Positions 52,914 to 62,265 of a stretch of DNA of 64,000 bases are shown here, in pieces. The stretch spans positions 150,758 through 214,757 of the forward strand of contig NZ_MOBR01000044.1 of NCBI RefSeq assembly GCF_003732705.1, read 5' to 3'. The position numbers and the translations under genes were made by a program. The notes beneath the pieces are model-generated. The model worked only from the letters and a program-made list of their open reading frames with translations. It searched no databases and was not told the DNA's origin. Numbering within the stretch: the stretch's first letter is position 1; each line of letters starts with the position of its first letter. Origin of the DNA: Pseudomonas frederiksbergensis (GTDB lineage: Bacteria > Pseudomonadota > Gammaproteobacteria > Pseudomonadales > Pseudomonadaceae).

Positions 52914-55900
52914 TCCCGTCATTCAGGCCGATCAAAACCTGGTGCTCAATGGTGACTTCAAACAGGCCACCACTTACTGGGCCAAGCAACCCGCCAATAC
53001 GCCATACGTTGACGTGATTTGGGAACTCTATCAGGGGGAGCAGACCCACCTTCTCAGGGTGGGGCGTGACGCGTCAGCCAGTCAGGTGATCGAAGCACCC
53101 AAGGCACTGGGACCCGATGCCCGGTATGTGCTGAGTTTTCTCTGTGAAGTGCGGGCTAGCGCAGAGGCGCGGTTGGTGATCGAGATGGTTGGCTCGCCCG
53201 GGACCAGTCAGGTCATTCCTTTACGGCTTGGCCAGGCACGTAACGAGGAAGAAGACCGGGCGCGTCTGCTGGACGGACTACCGCTGGATTATTTGCCGAT
53301 CAAGTACGACGAGCTGCTGAACCTGCCGCTGCAAGACCAGGACCAGATTCGCCTGAGGGTGCACAGCCCCACCGATGCCACGGGCAATATGGTGGTGTGC
53401 ATCACGCGCATCAACCTGGCCTTGCATCTGCCACCGCTGGAGTTGCAAGCGCTGAAGCTGGATGAGGAGTCGCTGTCTCCCACGGGCATTTTGCCGCTGT
53501 GTCTGGGTGCGCCGATCCTTTCGTCGCATCGTCTGCAGTGTGTGCCCATGCCGGGCCATCCCTGGCTGGGCACCCAAGCGGCCTTGACGATTGACGACAA
53601 CCCGCAGGGCTCTATTCGCGCGGAGCCGGACTGGGGCGTCGATCAGCCACTGGCATCGTACTGGGAGCTTGAAACCCCATGGCTCGATGATGAAGGCCCG
53701 CATGTGTTCACGATGCAGCTGGCCAACCAGTACACCGCCACGCCTTACTCGATCCGGGCATCGCTGGGTCACCATCGCCTGGTGTTCCGTGATGAATTGC
53801 AGGCCGCCTATTACCCGGTCCTGGAATACAGACAGACCGTGCGCCTGGGTGTGCAGGTCGCGTCGTACTACACCGGTCGGACATTGGACGCCCGTACGGT
53901 GAGCTGGCGGGTGGCCGGGCAGGGCATCAAAGGCGCGGGCCTGACGGATGAGGATGGCTGGGCATACTTCGATTTCGTACCGACAGAGGCGGGGGATTTT
54001 GCCATCGAAGCGACGGTGGACAGTCTCTATTACGCCTCTGGTGTGGTTTCAACCACCCTGCCGGTCCGGGTACTGGCGACCGACCCATTGAAGGCGCTGA
54101 CGACGGTCGTCGAGGGCGCCGAAATATCCTGGGAGGACAAGACCGGCTACCCCAATCGCGGCTCCGATTACCCCGTGCAGGTGAGGTTACCGGCTGATCA
54201 TCGGTTGTCGGGTAGTGAGATGCAGCTGCGCTGGAGTGGCGACTCCGCCGAACAACTGGGGGTTGTCGTCAGGCCGGCGCTTGAGTCGCCGGTGCCGGTG
54301 GACGGCCGTGAACTGACCTGGACGCTGAGCAGCGAGGATCGCCTCGACGGTCGGTTCGAACTGTCGCTGGTCTGCTCGAAACTGTTGCTGCCGTCGCCGA
54401 AAAAAACCATGTCTTTGGCACGCAACCTGGTGCGCATCGGCGAGGTGCGCGAGGCCAACAAGTTTCCGGTGGTGGATGAATACGAAAGCGTGCTGCTGCG
54501 GATTCAGGTGGTGCATGTGCGGGTCAGTGACGACGGCGATCCCGTGGTCAACGCACTGGTTGAATGGGTAACCCCGGAGGGACCGCTGCCGACGGTCACG
54601 ACCGGGGCCGGTGGTTGGGCCAGTTTGCTGTACACGCCGAAAAATGCCGGGGACCTGGTGGTTACCGCCCGTGTTCGGGCCCATGAAGAGGCGGTGGCGG
54701 TTGAGCAGTCTTTCGCTGTCAAAGCCCTGGCCACCAGTCCATGGAAAAGTGAAGTCAGGATCCTGCTGGATAACATCGAGGTCGATCGGGTGGTGCTGGG
54801 CGTGCTCTGTTGGCGGGGTCAATCATATACATTGAAAATCGAGCCACTGCCCAACAGCCATTTGATCGGTCAACCCGTGACGCTGAAGTGGCGCGGCGCG
54901 GCACCGAATATTGGCCTGGACGTGAGTGATCTCGGAGCCCCCAGAACACTGACCGACGAGGGGCTGGAGTGGACGCTGAGGTCTGCTCTGAATACCAGCC
55001 GCAGCAGCCTGTTCGAGCTGACCTTGAGCACCCCAACGCTGGCATCGGATCGGGAATTGTTCGGGCGTCTGATCGCTCCGGATCTGGCCGAAGAGGCGAG
55101 CCTGACCCTGGATCAGGTCTCGGCGGCGCCCGGTGGCCAGACGTTTTATCCGTGCCTGGGGGCCGTGCACCGTTTCAGTTTTTTGCCCCATGCACTGAGT
55201 CCGCTGGTGGGGCTTTCGACGACGTTGTTATGGACCGGATCGCCGCCCGAACAACTGGGTGCGTCCATTGATCCGCCCCTGGCGCAGTCGCAAGTGATTG
55301 GCGACGGCGGCGCGCGCTGGTCCCTGGACTTCCTGGGCAGTCCGGCGCCAGGCACCTTTGCCCTGGCACTGGACCTGCCGCAGTTGGTTCTGAAAACATC
55401 CGCTAACGAGATGATTCTGGCGCACAACAAAGTCAGGATCGAGGCGCACCGCGACACGGCGGTGGACCCGGTGATGGGGCAGGAACCGGCCTGGATGTGG
55501 GTCCAGGTGTTTTCCCACTTCATCGGCCGTGCGGTCGATCTGGTCGATGTGAATTGGTTGGCGGGTGAGCAATCGGCTGTGGTGAAAACCGATGCCGACG
55601 GTTGGTCCGGTTTCGCCTTCGCGCCCACGGTCGAGCAGCCGCAGACGGTGGAGGCGGTGCTCATCAGCCCTTACGACGGCTACGAGGACAAGCGCTCGAT
55701 GAGGGTCAATGTGTTGGCGAACGATCCGTGGGAAGGGGTGACCGTCAGCTTTGATGGTCAACCGCCAGAACCCTGGGGCAAGAAGACCTATTTCCCGCGT
55801 CGCAAAGGCAATCACCAGATCAAAATCATGGCCGCCGGTAACAGTCCGTTGCTCGATAGGGACCTGTCGCTGGGGCTGACCGGCACCGGTCCGGCGGAGT

Positions 55901-57225
55901 TGGGCATTCGATTTGAACCGTCGAACGCGCTAGGTACCGCGCGCAGGTTTTATGACGTCGGCCTGGAATACAACGTTGTGGTCAGCGATGTGAAGGACGG
56001 CGCGTTCGCCCTGCGCCTGGCCGCCAGCCGCCTCGCCCGGTTGTCACCGGCCAATGCAATGTCCCTCGGGTCAGGGACTCAGGTGGTCAAGTTGCGGGTC
56101 GACAGCCGGGTGGCCCAGACACTGGATTGGGGGCAGGCACTGGTTGAGCAGGTCACGGTGGTATCGGTGATCAGCGGCAAGCCGATGGCTGGTTTGACCG
56201 TGACCTGGCGCAGCCCGGACCTGGGTGTGGCGACATCGGTGACGGATTTTTACGGCGTGGCGAAAATCAGTTTTATCCCGACGCAACCGGGCCCGGCGGA
56301 GCTGACGGCGACGGTGGGGGATGCGCTGTACTCGGAGTCGATAACGTCGGGCTTTACCCTGAACGAACCGCGCAAAATCGTTGAATTGATTGAAGTGGCC
56401 GGCGCGGGGCAGGAGCCGGCGCGGGTGCGGGTCAAAGTCGCGTCCAGCCGCACCGGCGAGCCGTTGCAAGGTGTGACGGTCATGTGGGAGTTGAACGGTT
56501 TACGGTTGCCATCCAGTGTGACCGATGCTCAGGGATATGCCTGGCTGGATTTCAACCTGGCCGCGGATCCGGACAAAGTAGTAGTGGCAGTGGTGGAAGG
56601 TGGGGAAGCTGGTTGGGATATGGCGATACTGGGGCTCGATATAGTGGGGGTGCCGGTCATCGACCGGCTGATATGCGACAGAACTATCAGCTACACAGGA
56701 TATGAAGTGAACGCTCGGGTACTGGTCGTCGAGTCGGTCAGTGGCAAGCCATTGGAAGGCATCAAGGTCAACTGGCTTTTTGCGCAACAGGCGCTGTCCG
56801 ATTCTGTGACAGGCGCCGATGGTTTTGCCGTGATGACCTTTGAAACGCCTGATGCAGGTGAGTTCGAGCTGGTTGCGTCCCTGGCGTCAGGCCTGCCAGG
56901 GGATAAGCGTCAGAGTATTACGGTGAGACGTTTGTCCAGGGTGACCTTATCCGGCATGCTCGCTTGGCCAGCGACCATCGATTACACCATGACATCGGAA
57001 ATCAAGGTGTATACCTCGGTCGGTATCGTACCCATTCAGGGAATCAGGGTGGCCTGGATGGCCAATGGCAAGCCTTTGGGGCAGACCTACTCGAATGCAT
57101 TAGGCTCGACCGAAATCAGATTTCGACCCGAGGGGTTCAGCGGCACTGTGGTCATTGAGGCGCGAGTCAACAATCCCACCGACGACGTGTATACAACGGC
57201 AAACGTAACTATTGTCTCGTCCTGA
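52906..57225 (+). CDS. Large Ig-like (Big_1-type) repeat protein of the Tc locus (1439 aa)
   Basis: After an N-terminal domain of about 290 residues (lectin-like beta-rich, SHRLQCVPMPGHPWLG) come repeated modules. One is a Big_1-type domain with the pattern SGKPLxGVxVxW...VTDxxGxAxxxFxP...GxxxxxA, seen at least six times. The other is a longer module opening ATDPL/ATSPW/ANDPW and ending LVRIG/KVRIE. No signal peptide, autotransporter barrel or sorting signal is visible. AAGGAG precedes the ATG, which overlaps the TccB-like stop by 8 bp, so the product is made with the toxin. It may extend the receptor-binding surface of the complex (inferred). Confidence 0.75.
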   Translation: MRDPVIQADQNLVLNGDFKQATTYWAKQPANTPYVDVIWELYQGEQTHLLRVGRDASASQVIEAPKALGPDARYVLSFLCEVRASAEARLVIEMVGSPGTSQVIPLRLGQARNEEEDRARLLDGLPLDYLPIKYDELLNLPLQDQDQIRLRVHSPTDATGNMVVCITRINLALHLPPLELQALKLDEESLSPTGILPLCLGAPILSSHRLQCVPMPGHPWLGTQAALTIDDNPQGSIRAEPDWGVDQPLASYWELETPWLDDEGPHVFTMQLANQYTATPYSIRASLGHHRLVFRDELQAAYYPVLEYRQTVRLGVQVASYYTGRTLDARTVSWRVAGQGIKGAGLTDEDGWAYFDFVPTEAGDFAIEATVDSLYYASGVVSTTLPVRVLATDPLKALTTVVEGAEISWEDKTGYPNRGSDYPVQVRLPADHRLSGSEMQLRWSGDSAEQLGVVVRPALESPVPVDGRELTWTLSSEDRLDGRFELSLVCSKLLLPSPKKTMSLARNLVRIGEVREANKFPVVDEYESVLLRIQVVHVRVSDDGDPVVNALVEWVTPEGPLPTVTTGAGGWASLLYTPKNAGDLVVTARVRAHEEAVAVEQSFAVKALATSPWKSEVRILLDNIEVDRVVLGVLCWRGQSYTLKIEPLPNSHLIGQPVTLKWRGAAPNIGLDVSDLGAPRTLTDEGLEWTLRSALNTSRSSLFELTLSTPTLASDRELFGRLIAPDLAEEASLTLDQVSAAPGGQTFYPCLGAVHRFSFLPHALSPLVGLSTTLLWTGSPPEQLGASIDPPLAQSQVIGDGGARWSLDFLGSPAPGTFALALDLPQLVLKTSANEMILAHNKVRIEAHRDTAVDPVMGQEPAWMWVQVFSHFIGRAVDLVDVNWLAGEQSAVVKTDADGWSGFAFAPTVEQPQTVEAVLISPYDGYEDKRSMRVNVLANDPWEGVTVSFDGQPPEPWGKKTYFPRRKGNHQIKIMAAGNSPLLDRDLSLGLTGTGPAELGIRFEPSNALGTARRFYDVGLEYNVVVSDVKDGAFALRLAASRLARLSPANAMSLGSGTQVVKLRVDSRVAQTLDWGQALVEQVTVVSVISGKPMAGLTVTWRSPDLGVATSVTDFYGVAKISFIPTQPGPAELTATVGDALYSESITSGFTLNEPRKIVELIEVAGAGQEPARVRVKVASSRTGEPLQGVTVMWELNGLRLPSSVTDAQGYAWLDFNLAADPDKVVVAVVEGGEAGWDMAILGLDIVGVPVIDRLICDRTISYTGYEVNARVLVVESVSGKPLEGIKVNWLFAQQALSDSVTGADGFAVMTFETPDAGEFELVASLASGLPGDKRQSITVRRLSRVTLSGMLAWPATIDYTMTSEIKVYTSVGIVPIQGIRVAWMANGKPLGQTYSNALGSTEIRFRPEGFSGTVVIEARVNNPTDDVYTTANVTIVSS

Positions 57226-57237
57226 AACAGTTTCTGA

Positions 57238-58569
57238 CTATAAGGCTGCAGCCTTCTTCCAGCTCAGGTAACGGGTAACCAACCCGTTGCCGAGCTCCTG
57301 GGGCAGCGCTTCGAGCAGCGGCACGCCATGGGCGTTCAGTTGTTCATGGAGTTCGGCCCGGGCGTTGAGGTAATCCAGCGTGCCGCAATACAGCAACGCG
57401 TCGGGCAGGGTTTGCACCGGGGTTTGGCGCAATTGATCGAGGACTTCCTCGCGCAGGCTGGCGACCAGCACCCGGTGTTGCTGACTCAGGCGTTGCACGG
57501 CGTTGAGCAACTCTTGATCGTCCTCGTCCCGCAGGTTAGTGATCATGACCACCAGCGAACGACGTTTCTGCCGGGCCAGTAACTGGCTGACGGCGGCCTG
57601 GTAATCGGCGGGGCGTTGGGTGGTGTTGAGCGTGTAGACCGCGTTGAGCACGGCCTTGAGTTGGCCCGCACCCTTGACCGGGGCGAGGTAGAGCGGCGTC
57701 TCGCCGGCAAAGGTGCACAACCCCACCGAGTCGCCCTGGCGCAACGCCACATAACTGAGCAACAGGCAGGCATTCAGGGCGTGGTCGAAGTGGCTGAGTT
57801 CGCCGTCCTGGCTGCGCATCCGCCGGCCGCAGTCGAGCATGAAGATGATTTGCTGATCGCGTTCGTCCTGATATTCCCGGGTAATCGGCGTGCGCTGGCG
57901 GGCGGTGGCTTTCCAGTCGATCTGGCGCAGGCTGTCGCCTTCGCGGTACTCGCGCAATTGATGAAATTCCAGCCCCTGGCCCCGCCGTTGGCGCTGGCGT
58001 ACGCCGAGCTGGCTGAGCCAGTTGTCCACCGCCAGCAACTCGCCGCCATAGAGGCGGGCGAAGTCCGGGTAGACGCGGGTGCTGTCGTTCACGCTCAACA
58101 CGCGTTTGTCGGACCACAGGCCAAACGGGCTGGGCAGGTTGATTTCGCAGTGTTGGAAATGGAAATGGCCACGTTGCAGCGGGCGCAGGCGATAGGTGAT
58201 CTGGCTGTGTTGACCGGGCTGCAATTCAACTGATTGTGGCAAGTGTTCGAAGACCAGGCCTTCGGGTGCATGATCGAACATCTGCACGTTCAAGGGTTGG
58301 GCAAAGTCGTGCTCGATCGCCAGTTGCACCTCACCCCAACGTCCCAGTGCCAGGCTGCCGGGCATCTGCCGTTTCAGGCGCGGCGAGGGCAGGCGTTTGA
58401 GGCGGATAGCGTCGAGAATGGCCAAGGCCAGAAGGGCCAGCAGCAGTCCCCAACTGATGGAGGGCAGGTTTTGCGGCGTTGGGATTTCAAGCGCCCGCAG
58501 TGCACCCAACACGATATTCAGGCCCAGCAGCACCGAGAGCCAGATCAGCAGCAGGCGCGACGGTTTCAC
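57238..58569 (-). CDS. DUF58 domain protein with degenerate MIDAS
   Basis: The 443-aa protein has two N-terminal transmembrane helices, a beta-rich region and the DUF58 motif REYREGDSLRQIDWKATARQ at about residues 208-227. A von Willebrand-like domain follows. Its metal-site motif reads FMLDCGRRM where DxSxS is usual, so metal binding may be altered. It is the last gene of an overlapping operon with MoxR, DUF4350, DUF4129, SpoIIM and RDD genes, and is convergent with the Tc locus. The 12-bp gap leaves no room for a separate terminator. Confidence 0.85.
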   Translation of the reverse strand: MKPSRLLLIWLSVLLGLNIVLGALRALEIPTPQNLPSISWGLLLALLALAILDAIRLKRLPSPRLKRQMPGSLALGRWGEVQLAIEHDFAQPLNVQMFDHAPEGLVFEHLPQSVELQPGQHSQITYRLRPLQRGHFHFQHCEINLPSPFGLWSDKRVLSVNDSTRVYPDFARLYGGELLAVDNWLSQLGVRQRQRRGQGLEFHQLREYREGDSLRQIDWKATARQRTPITREYQDERDQQIIFMLDCGRRMRSQDGELSHFDHALNACLLLSYVALRQGDSVGLCTFAGETPLYLAPVKGAGQLKAVLNAVYTLNTTQRPADYQAAVSQLLARQKRRSLVVMITNLRDEDDQELLNAVQRLSQQHRVLVASLREEVLDQLRQTPVQTLPDALLYCGTLDYLNARAELHEQLNAHGVPLLEALPQELGNGLVTRYLSWKKAAAL

Positions 58570-59564
58570 AAACGCGGCGCCGGGATTTGATCGAGCAGTT
58601 GTTGCAGCACCTGATCGACGTTCAGTCCTTCGATATCCAGTTCCGGGGCAATCCGCACCCGATGGCGCAGCACCGCCAGGGCACAGCCCTTGATGTCATC
58701 CGGAATCACAAACTCACCACCGCGCAGCAACGCACGGGCGCGGGCGCAACGGACCAGCGCAATCGAAGCCCGAGGCCCGGCGCCGAGGGTCAGGCCGGGC
58801 CAGGTGCGGGTGGCGCGGGCTAGGCGTATCGCGTAGTCGAGCACCTGTTCATCGAGGGGCAAGTCGCTGGCAATCCGTTGCAGCGCCATCACGTCCTTGG
58901 CTTGCAACACGGTGCGCAGCGGTTGCACGTCGAGCATGTCGGCCCGGGTCGAACGGCTGACCTGACGGACCATGTCCAGCTCTTGCTCGGCGTCGGGGTA
59001 GTCCATGCGCACCTTGAGCATGAAGCGATCCAGTTCGGCTTCCGGCAACGGATACGTGCCTTCCTGCTCGATGGGGTTTTGCGTGGCGAGGACCATGAAC
59101 GGCTGGGCAATCGGCAGCGCCCGGCCTTCGAGGGTAACTTGGCGTTCCTGCATGGCTTCAAGCAGCGCCGCCTGGGTCTTGGCCGGAGCGCGGTTGATTT
59201 CGTCGGCCAGCAGCAGGTTGGTGAACAACGGCCCTTTGCGCAGTTTGAATTGCTCGGTTTGCAGGTCGTACACCGCATGCCCGGTGACGTCGCTGGGCAT
59301 CAGGTCCGGGGTGAACTGGATGCGCGCGAACTCGCCACCGAAGCAGCGCGCCAATGCGCGCACCAGCAAGGTCTTGCCCAGCCCCGGTACGCCTTCGAGC
59401 AGCACATGGCCGCCGGCGATCAGCGCGGTGAGCACATCGTCGATCACGCTGTTCTGGCCGATCACGGCTTTCTGCAATTCGCCGCGCACGGCCTGGGCCA
59501 GTTGACTGGCGCGCTGGCGTTGCTGGACGGCGTGGTTGGGTGTGCCGGGCTCGATGTCACTCAT
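58566..59564 (-). CDS. MoxR-family AAA+ ATPase
   Basis: The 332-aa ATPase has Walker A EGVPGLGKT (about residues 57-65), Walker B LLLADEINR, sensor ATQNPIEQEGTYPLPEAELDRF and a C-terminal lid domain. MoxR proteins with DUF58/vWA partners act as chaperone-like pairs that mature or remodel other proteins. It overlaps the DUF58 gene by 4 bp and the DUF4350 gene by 4 bp, so the products are probably made together. Confidence 0.92.
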   Translation of the reverse strand: MSDIEPGTPNHAVQQRQRASQLAQAVRGELQKAVIGQNSVIDDVLTALIAGGHVLLEGVPGLGKTLLVRALARCFGGEFARIQFTPDLMPSDVTGHAVYDLQTEQFKLRKGPLFTNLLLADEINRAPAKTQAALLEAMQERQVTLEGRALPIAQPFMVLATQNPIEQEGTYPLPEAELDRFMLKVRMDYPDAEQELDMVRQVSRSTRADMLDVQPLRTVLQAKDVMALQRIASDLPLDEQVLDYAIRLARATRTWPGLTLGAGPRASIALVRCARARALLRGGEFVIPDDIKGCALAVLRHRVRIAPELDIEGLNVDQVLQQLLDQIPAPRL

Positions 59565-60724
59565 AGGGCATTCCTCAAGGTTTGCAGGTGGGCGACCTGA
59601 CGGCTGAATTCAGCGCTGGACAGCCGCTGTTTCGGGCGCGGGCTCAGGGCCTGGCTGATGGCGCGGGTGGGTTGCCGGGTCAGGCGCGCGAGCACCAGCC
59701 ATTGTTCGGCAACCGCCAGTTGTTCGAAACCGGGATGGCGGCGACGGGCACGGCGCAGGATGTCTTGTTGCAAGGCCTGCAACAGACTGTCCTGACCGTG
59801 GCGGCGCAGGATGAAATCGGCGCTGGCGCGCAGGTGTTCCTGAAGTTGTCGACGCGCCCTCGGCACCGGTTCCAGCAGCGGGCCGTGGCGCACACCGACG
59901 TGCCAGCCACCGAGGGCGATCAACGCCGCGAGGGCCACCAGTGCCTGGGGGAAATAACGCATCAGCAACGTCAGTAACGAATCGTGATCGGTGTTGTAGA
60001 GCAGCGTTACGCTGGTGTCGGCGTTCAAATACCAGAGCAGCCAGGCGTTGTCGTATTGCTCGATGGCCGGGGCTTTCCACAGGTCGGCGTCGGTGACCAC
60101 GGTGATCGAACCGAGCCCGTGGTTGAGCTGCATCATGTGCGTGGCTTTGCCGCTGTTGGCCCAGGCTTGGGCGAGATTTTTCGGGTCTTCGAGGTGGAAC
60201 GCGGTGTCGAAGCTGACGTAGGCCGGGGCGTCGGCGTCTTCCAGGTAAAGCTTGGTCAGCTCCGGATAAGGATCGGCGTCTGGATCGGGAGGCAAGTCCT
60301 TGAGGTCTTTGCTCAGGGATTGATGCAACTGCACCCGGTCGAGCAGCAGGTCATTGCTCTGGCCAGTCTTTTCATCCCACAGGGACTCGGCGACGAACAC
60401 CAGCCGGCCGCCGGCCCGGGTCCAGTTCAATACTTGATCAATCTGGCGCGGGGTCATGTTCGAGCGGTCGCCGAACAGCAGCAGACTGTGTTGGCGTGGG
60501 TCGATGCCGGGCAGCACGTCGAGGCTGTTGGCGTGGGTGACGGGCACATTGTGTTGGCGCAGGAACTGCTCGGCTGCCAGGTAGGGATTGGCCCGGGCTT
60601 CGGGGGATGGGCCGTGATCCACAACCTCTTGATACGGCGTGGCCTTGAGGTACAGGTAGAAACACAACGCGCCGAACAGCACGGCCACTACCGCGCCGAG
60701 TGCCTGCCATCCGCGCCGGTTCAA
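59561..60724 (-). CDS. DUF4350 domain membrane protein
   Basis: The 387-aa protein has an N-terminal transmembrane helix (GALCFYLYLKA) and a periplasmic DUF4350 domain (LLLFGDRSNMTPRQIDQVLNWTRAGGRLVFVAESLWDEKTG). A second transmembrane helix near residues 255-275 and a cytoplasmic helical tail follow. The domain resembles class I glutamine-amidotransferase-like folds but no catalytic triad was identified. It overlaps its neighbours by 4 bp on each side. Confidence 0.85.
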   Translation of the reverse strand: MNRRGWQALGAVVAVLFGALCFYLYLKATPYQEVVDHGPSPEARANPYLAAEQFLRQHNVPVTHANSLDVLPGIDPRQHSLLLFGDRSNMTPRQIDQVLNWTRAGGRLVFVAESLWDEKTGQSNDLLLDRVQLHQSLSKDLKDLPPDPDADPYPELTKLYLEDADAPAYVSFDTAFHLEDPKNLAQAWANSGKATHMMQLNHGLGSITVVTDADLWKAPAIEQYDNAWLLWYLNADTSVTLLYNTDHDSLLTLLMRYFPQALVALAALIALGGWHVGVRHGPLLEPVPRARRQLQEHLRASADFILRRHGQDSLLQALQQDILRRARRRHPGFEQLAVAEQWLVLARLTRQPTRAISQALSPRPKQRLSSAEFSRQVAHLQTLRNAL

Positions 60725-62265
60725 CGCGCGGCTCCCGGATTGAACAGCGCGCGCCAGCCATCGCAGAGTTCCTGTTGCAACTGCGCCGGCGGCAAGCGAT
60801 GCCCGTAGGCCATGTTCTGCCAGTGGCGGGTCAGGGTTTGGCTGAAGGCCAGCAGCGCCGGTTGCTGCAATTGGTCGACACGCGCCAGGACCTGGCCTTC
60901 GGTGTCGGCATCTTTGAGCGGCAGGTTGAAGTCATGCAGCAAGCGGCTGAGCAGCGCGCGATACAGCAGGCCGAGGGCTTCGCGAGGATTGGTTTGCCAC
61001 AGGGTTTCGGCAGCGGTTGCGACATCGGCGGGCAGGGTTTCGCGATGCACGTCGAGCCCGAACAGTTGTTTGGGCAGCGGGCGATCAATCTTGCCGCGCA
61101 GGGCGGGTCGTCGGCTGACAAACGCCTGCAACCAGTCGCGGTAACGCCAGATCAGCAACCCGATAGCGGCGATGACCGCACCCCACAGCAACACTTCAAT
61201 CAGCGTCGCCAATGCGCCGAAGCGTTGACCCTCCAACAGCCTGAGCAGCGCCTTCAACCATTCGGGCGTGGTGCCGTCGTCCTTGGTCTGGGCCTCGGGT
61301 TTGTCCTCGCCAAAGCGATAACGGGTCACGGTTTCCTTGTTCTTGAATGGCGGCTGATCGAGGATCGCCTTGATGCTGTCCCGGGAGGCCTGGCTGGTCA
61401 GGGGCTGGTCCAGCAGGCGCGGGGTGTCCGGGGACATGACCGGCTCGGCGGCCCAGACAGTTGGCGTGCTCGGCAGTAAGAGGAGCAGCGCCAGCAACAG
61501 GACCGCCGCCGCGCTGCTCAGGCGCTGGCGCATGCGGCGGAACACCAGTTCGATGTCCCAGGCTTCCAGCACCGTGCGTCGGTTCAAATACAGGCTGAAC
61601 CCGCACGCGACATACACCGGTTCCCACACCACCAGCACCAGAGCGTAAAAAGCGTTGGTCAGGTGCTCCAGCCAGCGCCAGTCGTGGGTGGCTGCCGCGA
61701 TCAGGGTTTGCCAGTCCCAGTCGAGTTCGATCTGTTGTGGCAGGAGCAGGTAGAACAGCACCATCAGGCCGATCCACAGGGCGGTTTCCAGGTGCACGCC
61801 GATGATCGTCAGCCACTGCGCGGCGCCGGCGTTGCGTTGCAACAGCACGCGCAAACGCTGTTGGCGCGCCATGCCGTCGAGGCCTTCGAGTTGCACCACC
61901 GGCATCACAAAGCTGCGGCTCAGGCTGAGTCGGCGCCAGGTCAAACTGGCGAGCAGTTGCGGCTTGAGCAGTCGCGGCCATTCACGCAGGGCTTGTTTGA
62001 GGGTCGGGGTTTCACCGAACAGGGTTTTTGACAGGATGTACAACGGCAATCGTTCGAATGCCGGTTTCAACCACCAGAAAATAAACACCGCCAGCGACGG
62101 TGAATCCCACAGCAACAGGCTGAGCAGGGCGAAGATCGGCAAGGTGACAATGGCCCAACTGGTCATCAACAGGCGTCGATGCCGCTGACTCAGCAGCACG
62201 CCCAGGTCCATGGCTTCCCAGGTATTGCGTGGGCGAATCACTACCGTAGCGTCACTCAGGCGCAT
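60721..62265 (-). CDS. DUF4129 domain membrane protein
   Basis: The 514-aa protein has several transmembrane segments in the first half (residues 35-270) and one near residues 360-380. A C-terminal DUF4129 region follows, with EALGLLYRALLSRLLHDFNLPLKDADTEGQVLAR. It often accompanies MoxR and DUF58 genes. It overlaps the SpoIIM-like gene by 14 bp and DUF4350 by 4 bp. The function is not known. Confidence 0.85.
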   Translation of the reverse strand: MRLSDATVVIRPRNTWEAMDLGVLLSQRHRRLLMTSWAIVTLPIFALLSLLLWDSPSLAVFIFWWLKPAFERLPLYILSKTLFGETPTLKQALREWPRLLKPQLLASLTWRRLSLSRSFVMPVVQLEGLDGMARQQRLRVLLQRNAGAAQWLTIIGVHLETALWIGLMVLFYLLLPQQIELDWDWQTLIAAATHDWRWLEHLTNAFYALVLVVWEPVYVACGFSLYLNRRTVLEAWDIELVFRRMRQRLSSAAAVLLLALLLLLPSTPTVWAAEPVMSPDTPRLLDQPLTSQASRDSIKAILDQPPFKNKETVTRYRFGEDKPEAQTKDDGTTPEWLKALLRLLEGQRFGALATLIEVLLWGAVIAAIGLLIWRYRDWLQAFVSRRPALRGKIDRPLPKQLFGLDVHRETLPADVATAAETLWQTNPREALGLLYRALLSRLLHDFNLPLKDADTEGQVLARVDQLQQPALLAFSQTLTRHWQNMAYGHRLPPAQLQQELCDGWRALFNPGAAR

